Made by a program: the position numbers and the translations under genes
Shown here: positions 1 to 8,253 of the stretch, in pieces
Layout of the letters: the number at the start of each line of letters is the position of its first letter
Position numbering within the stretch: the stretch's first letter is position 1
Notes under the pieces: model-generated
The model's database searches: none
Seen by the model: only the letters and a program-made list of their open reading frames with translations
Told to the model about the DNA's origin: nothing
NCBI GenBank assembly: GCA_002509745.1
Contig: DAWK01000108.1
Span: 1-15,184, forward strand
DNA length: 15,184 nucleotides
From: Methanobacteriaceae archaeon UBA349
GTDB taxonomy: Archaea > Methanobacteriota > Methanobacteria > Methanobacteriales > Methanobacteriaceae
Direction of reading: 5' to 3'

Positions 1-29
1 TATAATCAATATAAAAGAAATATGCATAG

Positions 30-200
30 GTGAAATATAAAAAAGAACCCAAATATATTCCTGTGCATCTAGAACAAACTGGAAAATATGTATTTCTGAT
101 TTTAAAAGTCCTTTCAGGTATTCGATGGCATAAATATTTGAAAACCGAATCATTTTCTGACCGTTTTTTATTCAATTACATCACCATCATTTCAAGTTAA
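30..200 (+). CDS. Possible 56-residue ORF or gene fragment, unrecognised
   Basis: An open frame of 56 codons starts at a GTG immediately after an in-frame TAG and ends at TAA. The peptide begins KYKKEPKYIPVHLEQTGKY, followed by a short hydrophobic stretch (VFLILKVL) and a basic segment with RWHKYLK. I recognise no family. No ribosome binding site precedes the GTG; the GGTG here is the start codon itself. The composition is less extreme than the surrounding AT-rich DNA, so it could be the tail of a decayed gene rather than an intact small gene. It is convergent with the minus-strand zinc-ribbon gene. Low confidence. Confidence 0.25.
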   Translation: MKYKKEPKYIPVHLEQTGKYVFLILKVLSGIRWHKYLKTESFSDRFLFNYITIISS

Positions 201-224
201 GATAAAAATGGATTCCACCATTAA

Positions 225-246
225 TAAAAAAAGAAAAAAAAGGTTT
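225..246 (-). terminator. Poly-T terminator of the zinc-ribbon gene
   Basis: Read on the minus strand, the stop codon is followed directly by CC, then T8, C, T7. Archaeal RNA polymerase terminates at such oligo-T tracts, with or without a hairpin. The preceding AAAAA can pair weakly with the T run. The position, immediately downstream of the stop, supports this role. Confidence 0.55.
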
Positions 247-972
247 TTAAGTTGTTCGGAAGCTGTTAATAATTGTGTTCATATCACTATCAATGGCAGC
301 TAATGAACTAGTTGTAAACAGCAATTTGTAATATTTACCATTTTTTACAAAAATTATATTTGATTGATATCCAGAATTACCACTATTAGAATAGGAACTG
401 TCAACCCGATAACCATCAACACCATCAATTTGGATACTTTTCTGGTCAACGACTACATTTGAGCTGTAAGGATTATTAACTACAATATCTTTCCAATATT
501 CTAAATTTTCATCACTTTCTTCTACATATACACTTAAGAGACTATAATCTCCGGCGTCTGTTTCTAAAGATGCTACTCGATCTGCTGATTCTTCTTCTGG
601 AGTATATTCATTCCAATTATTAGGGTATTGAAAAGATATTCCTCCACCATTGAAAGTTTGTAAGGATGAAGATGTACTGGAACTAGTGGAAGGTGAACTT
701 GTTGTGGATGTAGAAGTAGAATCTGTAGTTGCATCAGGTGCCATCATTCCACTAATTACCACTAATAAAATTACTCCAATACAACAAAGTCCTACAATAC
801 CAATTAAAGCTTTTACACCATTATTTTGTCTTTTAAACCAGTTTTTTTGTTCAGGTTCATGTTCTGAAACTTTATAAACATTTTTTAAAACTCTTAATTC
901 AGATCCACAATTTTTACAAAATTTTGATCCATCTTCATTTTCATGTCCACAATTCGAGCATGTTCTAGTCAT
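247..972 (-). CDS. Zinc-ribbon, single-pass membrane protein with PsbP-like C-terminal domain
   Basis: A 241-residue protein in three visible parts. Residues 5-22 form a zinc ribbon with two CxxC pairs (Cys5, 8, 19, 22; CSNCGHENEDGSKFCKNCG). Residues about 53-76 are one hydrophobic transmembrane segment. Residues about 79-104 are a Ser/Thr-only linker, probably extracytoplasmic and possibly glycosylated. The rest (about 105-241) resembles PsbP/MOG1-like domains (GGGISFQYPNNW opening, then alternating strands). This zinc ribbon, membrane span and soluble domain layout is frequent in methanogens; its biochemical role is unknown. The ATG is set by a strong AGGGGGAGAG ribosome binding site eight bases upstream. 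It is divergent from the 1247 gene and carries its own promoter and terminator, so it is likely a single-gene unit. Confidence 0.85.
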   Translation of the reverse strand: MTRTCSNCGHENEDGSKFCKNCGSELRVLKNVYKVSEHEPEQKNWFKRQNNGVKALIGIVGLCCIGVILLVVISGMMAPDATTDSTSTSTTSSPSTSSSTSSSLQTFNGGGISFQYPNNWNEYTPEEESADRVASLETDAGDYSLLSVYVEESDENLEYWKDIVVNNPYSSNVVVDQKSIQIDGVDGYRVDSSYSNSGNSGYQSNIIFVKNGKYYKLLFTTSSLAAIDSDMNTIINSFRTT

Positions 973-1018
973 ATTAACTCTCCCCCTAATTTTAAACTAA
1001 ATTTTGTTCTACCAATCC

Positions 1019-1037
1019 TTTTATTAATACATGTATT
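1019..1037 (-). promoter_or_regulatory. Promoter of the zinc-ribbon gene with adjoining palindrome
   Basis: On the minus strand TTAATAAAA (1019-1027) is a plausible TATA box. It lies about 47-55 bases ahead of the ATG at 972, implying a 5' leader of about 20 bases. Directly upstream and overlapping it by two bases is the perfect 12-base palindrome AATACATGTATT (1026-1037), placed where an archaeal repressor or activator could touch TBP/TFB. The start of transcription is inferred, not seen. Confidence 0.4.
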
Positions 1038-1188
1038 CTCACCAATGTTTATTCGGTCTCCTTCATCATTTACGTATTGATTAACTGTACACTCCAATTA
1101 ATTGACCCCCTCAAATTATTATTCTTTTTCTAATTATAGTGCATCTATAATATCATTTAATATTTACTATTTAATTATATAGAAAAAC

Positions 1189-1230
1189 TATATTAGTATA
1201 GTAAATAATAGAATTGTATATACTAATATA
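1189..1230 (+). promoter_or_regulatory. TATA region of the 1247 gene flanked by a 12-base inverted repeat
   Basis: TATATTAGTATA (1189-1200) recurs as its exact reverse complement TATACTAATATA at 1219-1230, with 18 bases between. The left arm overlaps the best TATA candidate (GAAAAACTATATTA), and the right arm ends 16 bases before the ATG, close to or within the expected transcription start. Such a geometry suits an operator blocking initiation or a transcript hairpin. AT-rich sequence makes chance repeats commoner, so the regulatory role is an inference. Confidence 0.4.
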
Positions 1231-1246
1231 AACAGGGATGAAATAA

Positions 1247-1654
1247 ATGAGTTTTTCTAAAGAATATCCAGATAAATTTGAAATAAGATACAGTTGTTTT
1301 ACTATTACACTATTCAATACCGTAATCTTTGAAGATAATAAAATACTATTTAATAGCTTTTATTCCAAGAACGAGTCTTTTCCAGACCATAAACAATGGA
1401 AAAAATTCTGGGAAAAACTAGACCAATTTGATATCTGGAGCTGGGAGAAAAGCTATATTAATTTCAATATTATAGATGGCTGTGCCTGGTCCATTGACCT
1501 AACACATAATAATAAAAAAATCAAATCAAGTGGATCCAATGCCTGGCCAGAGAACTTTAAGGAATTTATTCGGGCCCTGGAGGATTTAACAAGTTTTGAT
1601 ATAACTGAAAAAGTAGAAGAACCCCCTTTTGATTGGAGGGAGGATATTGTCTGA
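1247..1654 (+). CDS. Hypothetical Trp-rich protein, 135 residues
   Basis: The start ATG follows GGGATGA at 1235-1241, a good archaeal ribosome binding site. The protein is compact and acidic, with no membrane segment. Conserved-looking features are WKKFWEKLDQFDIWSWEKSY (51-70), DGCAWSIDL (78-86) and GSNAWPENFKEFIRALEDL (96-114). The pattern of W..FW..L......W.W followed by DG..W and then GSNA.P..F..F...L is one I associate with small uncharacterised bacterial and archaeal proteins, but I cannot name a family or function. It ends inside a second reading frame that begins at 1647, so the two were probably translationally coupled. The inverted repeat at its promoter suggests regulated expression. 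Confidence 0.75.
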   Translation: MSFSKEYPDKFEIRYSCFTITLFNTVIFEDNKILFNSFYSKNESFPDHKQWKKFWEKLDQFDIWSWEKSYINFNIIDGCAWSIDLTHNNKKIKSSGSNAWPENFKEFIRALEDLTSFDITEKVEEPPFDWREDIV

Positions 1655-1816
1655 AAGGCCATTATGGTATGGAAAACGGTTGAGTGAAATGAGTAATCAA
1701 CTTACTTAGACAATTTAATCTGGATATTTGGGGCCAATGAATACGGTGAAATATGCTCGAGCACTCCTAAATGCCATAAATGTGAATTAAATGAGATTTG
1801 TAATTATCGTAACTAA
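1647..1816 (+). pseudogene. Frameshifted small gene with four-cysteine Fe-S-like C-terminus
   Basis: Frame 1 opens with TTG at 1647, after the GGAGGGAGG at 1635-1643, and reads SERPLWYGKRLSEMSNQLT before a TAG at 1707-1709. Another frame, open from 1697 to the TAA at 1814-1816, reads YLDNLIWIFGANEYGEIC and then C-X5-C-X2-C-X5-C (cysteine codons from 1754 to 1801). Joining them near 1703 by a -1 shift gives one coherent peptide of about 56 residues. The cysteine spacing is one residue short of the C-X6-C-X2-C-X5-C iron-sulfur loop of endonuclease III-type glycosylases; the resemblance (PKCHKCELNEIC) is clear but does not prove homology. It overlaps the end of the 1247 gene by eight bases. Either a one-base indel killed the gene, or frameshifting is programmed. 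Confidence 0.45.
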
Positions 1817-1886
1817 TAAATTGAATCCCCAATTTGTTTTTTAGCAGTTCAAATAATAGAATAAAATCTCTCATTATCAAAATATA

Positions 1887-1927
1887 TTCCCGCCATTATT
1901 CCCGCCAAAATATCAATATATCCGCCA
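1887..1927. repeat. Three GC-rich CCCGCCA-type direct repeats
   Basis: TTCCCGCCA occurs at 1887-1895 and 1899-1907, with a third partial copy (TCCGCCA) at 1921-1927, in otherwise AT-rich DNA just past the stop codon of the minus-strand DUF4062 gene. On that strand they read TGGCGG or TGGCGGGAA. They lie between two convergent transcription units. Function unknown. Confidence 0.4.
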
Positions 1928-1931
1928 TATC

Positions 1932-3401
1932 TTACAATGAATCATATTTTCTATTTTTTGTTTTTCCGGTTGGATGAACTTGATTTTTATCTACTAAACC
2001 TTTCAAATCTCTTGAAGCGGTTCTTTCTGAGATTCCAAATGTTTCTTGATAAACCTTATTGGTAAACGTCTTTCCATCATTAACCATCATCTCCAAAGCT
2101 TTTATCTGCCTATCATTTAACCCTAAAACTTTTAAATCAGTTTTTCTATCTTCAGGTATGCTCGATACAAGATCTAAAATATTTTCTCCAGGCCCATAGA
2201 ATATAACTGCAAATGATTTATCATAAAGTCTAAATTCTGGCTCAGACAGTCCATAACCCTGCATATAGTCTTTCATCTTATGAATACCTGTACCCAACTT
2301 TTCCATATCTTTAGTTTCATGGAAAATCCGACATATGTTTCGGTTACGGGCTTCGTGCTTTGAACCGATATTTTTGAGTGTTACCCCAGATACTAATCCC
2401 CCTGGACTAATAATTTCAACTCTATCATCATATATGTAAAAGAAAATAGGTGCTCCAGTACGATTATAGTCCCTATGGGCTATAGCATTAATAATAGCTT
2501 CTCTTATAGCAGAGTAAGGATATTCTGGAATATCAACTCTTTTGAAATCCACTATTTTATGTGCCGTGCGAGTGTTCCGACGGAAAAAATTCTCAACTTG
2601 ATCTATTATTTTATAAAAAGAACCTTTTATCTCTTGACTATCAATAACGGGAGCCCCTAGAGTAATCCCATCGAAACGAGCGATTCGAATTTCATTTTGG
2701 GGGAAATAATATGATGTTTTTTGGCTGAAAAAAAGAACGGCAGTTGTAGTAGGATATGTTTGACCTTTATGTTCTTTCAAAACTTCTAAGCTATCTAAAA
2801 TATTATTTATAGGAATATTCGGAACTTTAAGATCCATATTAATGGCCCTTTTTTCAAGAAAATCTTTTACTTCATTCTCATCAATTGTATCATAGCCAAT
2901 TTCCGGATTAATCCTATCATCAAATTCTTCAAAATTTATGTGGCATTCACTGATTAAAAAAGACTCTAAACTCATTATTATTTCATCTTTAAGGTATTTA
3001 ATGGAATTAAATCGTTTGTAAACAGATAATTTTTTGGCTTTGTTAAAAAATTCAGTGGTTTCTGAATCTCGCAAACTGTCGTTATTACCTTTAATGAATA
3101 GTAATATTTCACCATCAGTAACATTTTCTAAAAATGTTTTATATTCTAATTCAGTTGCAGAAACTCCATTTTCATTTCTTAGACCGTAAAAGTTTCCTAA
3201 AATTCCAATATAAATATCACTACTTTTTACTTCACTTAAATAAGTTGAAACGGCATCACGACCAGCAGCAGGCAAATCTTCAAATAAAAACGGCTCAAAA
3301 TAGTTTTTAATTATAGGAGTGTTTACAATAGCATCCTTTACAGCAAACCTTTCGTCTGAAAGTTCTTTCTGGTTTCCGCTGACAAAGACCTTAATTTTCA
3401 T
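1932..3401 (-). CDS. DUF4062 - GHKL-type ATPase - winged-helix protein
   Basis: A 489-residue protein. Residues 3-105 match DUF4062: KVFVSGNQKELSDER at the N-terminus, SDIYIGILGNFYG at 61-73 and TELEY at 83-87. DUF4062 resembles TIR-like domains found in NTPase-linked immune proteins; that relation is from memory. Residues about 170-405 match the HATPase_c_4/RecG-like C-terminal ATPase domain of COG2865 regulators, with the N-box REAIINAIAHRDY (300-312, Glu301 and Asn305), SPGGL (332-336) and LGTGIHKM (369-376). Residues about 424-489 form a winged helix (NDRQIKALEMM, FGISERTASRDL). COG2865 proteins usually carry an AlbA/Schlafen domain where DUF4062 sits here. It follows hsdR on the same strand by 59 bases, with a possible TATA of its own in the gap, and is AT-richer than hsdR. 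Likely a defence effector or regulator; exact role unknown. Confidence 0.8.
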   Translation of the reverse strand: MKIKVFVSGNQKELSDERFAVKDAIVNTPIIKNYFEPFLFEDLPAAGRDAVSTYLSEVKSSDIYIGILGNFYGLRNENGVSATELEYKTFLENVTDGEILLFIKGNNDSLRDSETTEFFNKAKKLSVYKRFNSIKYLKDEIIMSLESFLISECHINFEEFDDRINPEIGYDTIDENEVKDFLEKRAINMDLKVPNIPINNILDSLEVLKEHKGQTYPTTTAVLFFSQKTSYYFPQNEIRIARFDGITLGAPVIDSQEIKGSFYKIIDQVENFFRRNTRTAHKIVDFKRVDIPEYPYSAIREAIINAIAHRDYNRTGAPIFFYIYDDRVEIISPGGLVSGVTLKNIGSKHEARNRNICRIFHETKDMEKLGTGIHKMKDYMQGYGLSEPEFRLYDKSFAVIFYGPGENILDLVSSIPEDRKTDLKVLGLNDRQIKALEMMVNDGKTFTNKVYQETFGISERTASRDLKGLVDKNQVHPTGKTKNRKYDSL

Positions 3402-3460
3402 AACTAATCATCTTCAAGTTATTACTTATTTGTTTTTCTATATTTGATAAATATTTCCTC

Positions 3461-6400
3461 TTAAGAATGAGCCTCGGCCCACTCCTCACAGACCACTTTG
3501 GCCTGCTCCAAAACAATCTCCACGGCCTTTTGAGTCTCTTCAGAAGGATATTTATGTTTTTTAAGTATCCTTTTAACAGCCACTCTCATTTTGGCCTGAA
3601 CATTTTCTCTTAAGGTCCAGTCAATAGTTATATTAGTTTTAATGGTCGTCACTAGTTCCATGGCAATATTTTTTAACTCATCATCGCCCAGAACTTCTCC
3701 AGCTTCTTTATTAACCATTAAAGCATCATAAAAGGCCAGTTCATATTCACTGAGGCCCAAATTATCTCCTCTTTGATCAGCTTCTCTGATTTGTTTGGCT
3801 ATATCAATAAGGTTCTTAATTATTTCTGCACTGTCAATACTACGGTTTCTATATTTTATTAAGGCATTATCAAGCATTTCCGCAAATGATCTTCCTTCAA
3901 CAACATTTTTTCTTGATCTGGTACGTATCTGTTCCTTTAAAAGTTTCTCTAATAATTCTGCGGCCAGGTTCTTCTGAGGCATGGCACTTACTTCTTCTAA
4001 AAAGTCATCCGAGAGAATAGAAATATCCTGGTTTTGTATTCCACTACCTTTAAGGTCCTTAGTTCCAGTTAATGGAATAACTCCTTCAGAAGTAATGGCA
4101 TCTGAAACAATCTGTTTAATGGCCAATTCCATCTCTTCTTTGCTAAGTTTAGGGCCTTCTGCATCGTCATCATTTTTCATTAATTGGGCCTTAACGGCTT
4201 TAAAGAATTTTACTTCGTCTCTTATTGCTAAGGCTCTCTCATGGGGAACCGATAAGGCAAAGGATTTTGAGAGTTCATTCACGTTTTTTAAGAACCTATT
4301 TTTTCCATCTGATAGTCCCAGAATGTGATCTATACTTCGCAAAAGAATTCTTAATTGTTTAGTGGTATCTGGAGTGAAATATTCATTATAATCGAAGTTA
4401 TGGAACATGGATTTAACCACGTCGTATTTCTCCAACATTAAACCCACGGCCTTTTCCTGATCAAATGCAGGTTTTCCTTTACCTCCACCTACGGTGTAAG
4501 CGTGAATGGCTTTTTTTAGTTCTGCAGCAATGCCCAGATAATCGACTATGAGTCCTCCTTCTTTGTCAGGATAAACCCTATTAACCCGGGCGATGGCCTG
4601 CATTAATCCATGGCCCTGCATTGGTTTATCTATGTACATGGTGTGTAAATTAGGCACATCAAAACCAGTAAGCCACATATCTCTTACAATTACCAGTTTA
4701 ATTTCAGAATCTGGATCTTTAAAGGTTTCACCCAGTTCTTTTCTCCTCTGCTTGTTCCGGATGTGTTTTTGCCAGTCCTCACCATCAGCAGCAGAACCAG
4801 TCATAACTACCTTTAAAAAACCCTTATCATCGTCTTCACTTTCCCATTCTGGTTTTAATTTGATTATTTCATTGTAGAGGTCTATGCAGATTCTTCTACT
4901 CATACCTACAATCATTCCCTTACCATCCTGGGCATCTAATCTGGAAGTGAAGTGATCTACCACATCTTGGGCCATTTCTTTTATTCTTTTTTCACTACCC
5001 ACTATGGCCTCGGTGCGGGCCCATTTACTCTTGAGTTTTTCCTTTATTTCCGCTTCTTCACCTTCGGTAATATTATCAAAGTCAGGGTCGATTAAAGCCT
5101 TTTTGGCTTCATCCATGTCCAGTTTAATGAGCCGGTTTTCATAGTAAATGCGTACAGTGGCCCCATCAGCCACAGATTGTTCTATATCGTATATATCTAT
5201 GTAATCTCCAAAGACCTGGATGGTATTTTTATCTCCCAGTTCAATAGGAGTTCCTGTAAAACCAATATAAGATGCATTAGGTAGAGCATCCCTCATGTGC
5301 CGGGCAAAGCCATCAATAAATTCATACTGGCTACGGTGGGCCTCATCAGCAATAACCACAATGTTAGTACGGTCGGATAACATAGGGTATTTGGTGTCTT
5401 TTTCTGGAAGGAATTTCTGAATAGTAGTGAAGACTATTCCCCCAGAGGCCACTTTCAATAGTTCCTGAAGTTTATCCCTGGAGTCAGCCTGCTGTGGTTC
5501 CTGTCTTAAAAGGTCCTTGGATTTGACGAAGGTTCCGAATAATTGGTCGTCCAGGTCGTTTCTATCAGTTAAAACCACTATGGTGGGGTTGTCCATTTTT
5601 AAAACTAATTTACCAGAATAGAAGGCCATAATCAGACTCTTACCAGAGCCCTGGGTGTGCCACACCACTCCACACTTTCTATCTCCTTCTGGTTGGGATG
5701 CTTCTATGGTTGCATCAACTGCACTGTTTACAGCGTGGTACTGGTGGTAAGCTGCCAGTTTTTTCTTTATGTCCTTTTCTCGTTCAAAAATTATGAAGTG
5801 TTTTATTAAATCTAAAATAACTTCCTGGTTGAGCATTCCCCGGAGCATGACTTCTAACTGGAAAGTGTCATCGGTTATGGTCTTACCATCAATGGTCTTC
5901 CAGGGCATGAAACGTTCCCAGGAACTGGTTAAAGTTCCAGCTTTTGCTTTCATACCATCAGAGGTTATAAGAATTTCATTAAACTGGAATAAAGAAGGAA
6001 TTTCGGCCTTGTAAGTTTGCAGTTGTTTATAACCCGTTTTAAGGGTGGCCTTCTCATCAGCCGGGTTTTTCAGTTCTATTACTACCAATGGTAGGCCGTT
6101 TATAAATAGAATAATATCTGGCCGGCGGTTGTGATTATCTTCTATGATGGTGAATTGATTTACCGCCAAAAAGTCGTTATTGGAGGGGTTCTGGGTGTCT
6201 AAGAGATAGACTTTATTTCCCCTGATGGTATCGTTTTCCCGGTATTCCACATCTATTCCATTAACCAGTAGCTGGTGAAAGTGGAGGTTATTAGATAATA
6301 GATCATTGGATTTAGATCTTAAAACCTTCTTTACAGCTTCCTCTCTGGCCGATGCTGGGATGTTAGGGTTTAGTTTGTTTATGGCCTTTCTTAGTCTTTG

Positions 6401-6547
6401 AGTGAGGACTACATCGGAGTAGAGTTCTCTTTCTGGGGTTGGGCCATCTGGGGCTAAATCGGGGCCGGCGATGTAGTTGTAGTTTAGTTCTTTTAGGAGG
6501 GATAAAGTGGCCTGTTCTACCTGGTCTTCGTTTAGATTAATTGCCAT
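3461..6547 (-). CDS. hsdR: Type I restriction enzyme, R (endonuclease and translocase) subunit
   Basis: A 1028-residue protein, normal length for HsdR of the EcoR124-like group. The N-terminal nuclease has the PD-(D/E)xK residues Asp144, Glu158 and Lys160 (PDIILF, VIELKNP) and a QxxxY motif at 175-179. The SF2 translocase follows: Walker A TQGSGKS (298-304), DEAH (401-404), TGTP (431-434), TGFD (627-630) and motif [10 protein letters not shown] (650-657). The C-terminal helical region (about 730-1028) binds the methylase core in this family. With HsdM and HsdS it cuts unmethylated DNA at a distance after ATP-driven translocation. No catalytic residue is missing. The ATG is fixed by GGTGAT at 6549-6554, nine bases after the stop of the preceding ATPase gene, so translation is likely coupled. 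Base use is more GC-rich than in the neighbouring ATPase and DUF4062 genes. Confidence 0.95.
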   Translation of the reverse strand: MAINLNEDQVEQATLSLLKELNYNYIAGPDLAPDGPTPERELYSDVVLTQRLRKAINKLNPNIPASAREEAVKKVLRSKSNDLLSNNLHFHQLLVNGIDVEYRENDTIRGNKVYLLDTQNPSNNDFLAVNQFTIIEDNHNRRPDIILFINGLPLVVIELKNPADEKATLKTGYKQLQTYKAEIPSLFQFNEILITSDGMKAKAGTLTSSWERFMPWKTIDGKTITDDTFQLEVMLRGMLNQEVILDLIKHFIIFEREKDIKKKLAAYHQYHAVNSAVDATIEASQPEGDRKCGVVWHTQGSGKSLIMAFYSGKLVLKMDNPTIVVLTDRNDLDDQLFGTFVKSKDLLRQEPQQADSRDKLQELLKVASGGIVFTTIQKFLPEKDTKYPMLSDRTNIVVIADEAHRSQYEFIDGFARHMRDALPNASYIGFTGTPIELGDKNTIQVFGDYIDIYDIEQSVADGATVRIYYENRLIKLDMDEAKKALIDPDFDNITEGEEAEIKEKLKSKWARTEAIVGSEKRIKEMAQDVVDHFTSRLDAQDGKGMIVGMSRRICIDLYNEIIKLKPEWESEDDDKGFLKVVMTGSAADGEDWQKHIRNKQRRKELGETFKDPDSEIKLVIVRDMWLTGFDVPNLHTMYIDKPMQGHGLMQAIARVNRVYPDKEGGLIVDYLGIAAELKKAIHAYTVGGGKGKPAFDQEKAVGLMLEKYDVVKSMFHNFDYNEYFTPDTTKQLRILLRSIDHILGLSDGKNRFLKNVNELSKSFALSVPHERALAIRDEVKFFKAVKAQLMKNDDDAEGPKLSKEEMELAIKQIVSDAITSEGVIPLTGTKDLKGSGIQNQDISILSDDFLEEVSAMPQKNLAAELLEKLLKEQIRTRSRKNVVEGRSFAEMLDNALIKYRNRSIDSAEIIKNLIDIAKQIREADQRGDNLGLSEYELAFYDALMVNKEAGEVLGDDELKNIAMELVTTIKTNITIDWTLRENVQAKMRVAVKRILKKHKYPSEETQKAVEIVLEQAKVVCEEWAEAHS

Positions 6548-6556
6548 TCAATCACC

Positions 6557-8242
6557 TTAAACCTCAAAATCTAAAACATTATCAACAAAGCTCATTAAAT
6601 CAGAATAATTAGAACAATCTCGACAATTTTCATCATTTTTTTCTAATTTTTGATAAAAAGAAACATCAGGAGTATTACGTTCTTTTTCGATACCAATAAA
6701 CTTCTCTAAATATGGATCAATTCGTTTTGAACTGATAATTATCTCATCACTTTCCATTTGCACTATATATTGATTTAGATGCTTATGAGAAATGTATTCA
6801 GTATTATCATTATCCCCATCATATAAAATCCAAGTAGGAATACCTAATCTATTTAATAAATTAGCAAATTTGTAAAAATGATACTTTCCATTGATATCAA
6901 TTACAGTTAATTCTGATTTTTTTTCATGATAATAAAAATCACCAAGTGGATTATTAAAAATGAATGAAAAAAATGCTTTTTCAGTTGATCCTTCCACTAA
7001 CAATACCTTTTTACTTAAAAAAGCATTTGCTCTATTAGGGTCTATCCAAAGCAAATATCTTAGTTCATCTTCTTCTGTAATCTTTTTTGCAGTTTCATCA
7101 TAATTTTCATCAGAAATCTTTCCAGCATGTTTAAATGCATCAGCCATTAATATCCCATTTTCCTTGCAGATAGAAGAAACGTCTTCATGAGAGATTTCTC
7201 TTAAATTAGATGCGTTGTTTGAAATAGAAATCCTTTTTACTTGAGAATAATTATCAATATTATTCAAAAAATACGGTGAATGAGAAGTAATTAAAATTTG
7301 ATTATTATTTTGTCTAGAAAGCTGCATTAATCTGTTCCTGAAATGATTTTGATGATTAGGATGCAAGAATAGTTCAGGTTCCTCAATTAAATATAAATTA
7401 AGCAAATTAGAAGAACTTGAATCTAATTCAGCCATATTACATATTAATGAGAAAATTAAAGACCTTTGATATCCCATACCTTGAGAATCAACTTTTAGTT
7501 TATTCCCATCTACATTAACATAAGGTTCAAAAGAATTCTTAATTAATTCGTCTGGTTTTGGTGGATTTAAAGTAAAATCTAGTTCTTTGTTCCCATAATC
7601 CAACATATGTTTTTTTAATGATTGTTTCAACTCTCCAAAGGCACTATAATCACCATCCCCTATGTAATCGGATAGCTCTTCAATAGCTTCCTTTACTTTT
7701 GTATATTTTTGAGATTTAGCATCTTCTCTATGAACACGTTCGATCACAAATTTCGAAACAAGTTTATTGATAGTTGAATTAGCAGTGAATTTTAATTCAT
7801 CATTCAATTGCCTGATTGAAGGCACAAAAATAATATCCACAATTTTAGGAAAGGTTTTAATAATTTCAGGTTCTTTTCCATCCTTTATTAATCTATAAAT
7901 TGGCAGTTGAGGCTTATTATTTATTTTTTCAATTTCATTAAATGCTTCGACATGGAATTTTCTACCACTATCATCAGCATATTCTTCTAAAAATGCAGAA
8001 GGAATATTCTCGGCTTCATCAAACACAAATTTTATTTTTACAGAAGGATTTCCATGAAAATCATGAGTGATATCTGTTTTAGATAATTTTGTGCCTTGAT
8101 TTTTAAAATACCACTGCAGAGCAAAAATTATATTACTTTTCCCAGAATTATTTTCACCAACAAGCGTATTATAATCTTCAGCAGTTAATTTAGTATCAAT
8201 GTGAGATTTAATACCTTTAATTTCAATTTTTTCAATTTTAAT
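6557..8242 (-). CDS. AAA/ABC-type ATPase with TOPRIM domain (OLD-like), non-canonical start
   Basis: Counting from an ATT at 8240-8242 gives 561 residues. Walker A GENNSGKSN is at 29-37, the ABC signature-like SQGMGYQRS at 253-261, Walker B LYLIEEPELFLHP at 283-295, and the H-loop ITSHSP follows near 318-323. A TOPRIM-like module follows with VEGSTEK (416-422) and DGD (475-477). This is the OLD/GajA-type ATPase plus metal-dependent nuclease plan, although nuclease activity is inferred. The frame is open from 8257, yet there is no ATG, GTG or TTG until GTG 8026, which lies after Walker A and would give a 489-residue ATPase-dead product. AGGGGGA precedes the ATT by six bases, the same ribosome binding core as the zinc-ribbon gene. 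So either ATT initiates or an ATG has been lost. The frame starts 11 bases after hsdS and ends nine bases before hsdR, marking it as an accessory gene in the RM operon. Confidence 0.8.
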   Translation of the reverse strand: MKIEKIEIKGIKSHIDTKLTAEDYNTLVGENNSGKSNIIFALQWYFKNQGTKLSKTDITHDFHGNPSVKIKFVFDEAENIPSAFLEEYADDSGRKFHVEAFNEIEKINNKPQLPIYRLIKDGKEPEIIKTFPKIVDIIFVPSIRQLNDELKFTANSTINKLVSKFVIERVHREDAKSQKYTKVKEAIEELSDYIGDGDYSAFGELKQSLKKHMLDYGNKELDFTLNPPKPDELIKNSFEPYVNVDGNKLKVDSQGMGYQRSLIFSLICNMAELDSSSSNLLNLYLIEEPELFLHPNHQNHFRNRLMQLSRQNNNQILITSHSPYFLNNIDNYSQVKRISISNNASNLREISHEDVSSICKENGILMADAFKHAGKISDENYDETAKKITEEDELRYLLWIDPNRANAFLSKKVLLVEGSTEKAFFSFIFNNPLGDFYYHEKKSELTVIDINGKYHFYKFANLLNRLGIPTWILYDGDNDNTEYISHKHLNQYIVQMESDEIIISSKRIDPYLEKFIGIEKERNTPDVSFYQKLEKNDENCRDCSNYSDLMSFVDNVLDFEV

Positions 8243-8253
8243 TAAAATTCCCC

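Noticed and set aside
104..128. AAAAGTCCTTTCAGGTATT as a possible third, deleted copy of the structured repeat
   Set aside because: Only the outer edges match over about 16 bases and the ACCTTGAG core is absent; could be chance.
3795..4877. Several plus-strand ORFs of 60-115 codons opposite hsdR
   Set aside because: They are antisense shadows of the hsdR frame with Ser/Leu-rich composition and no ribosome binding sites.
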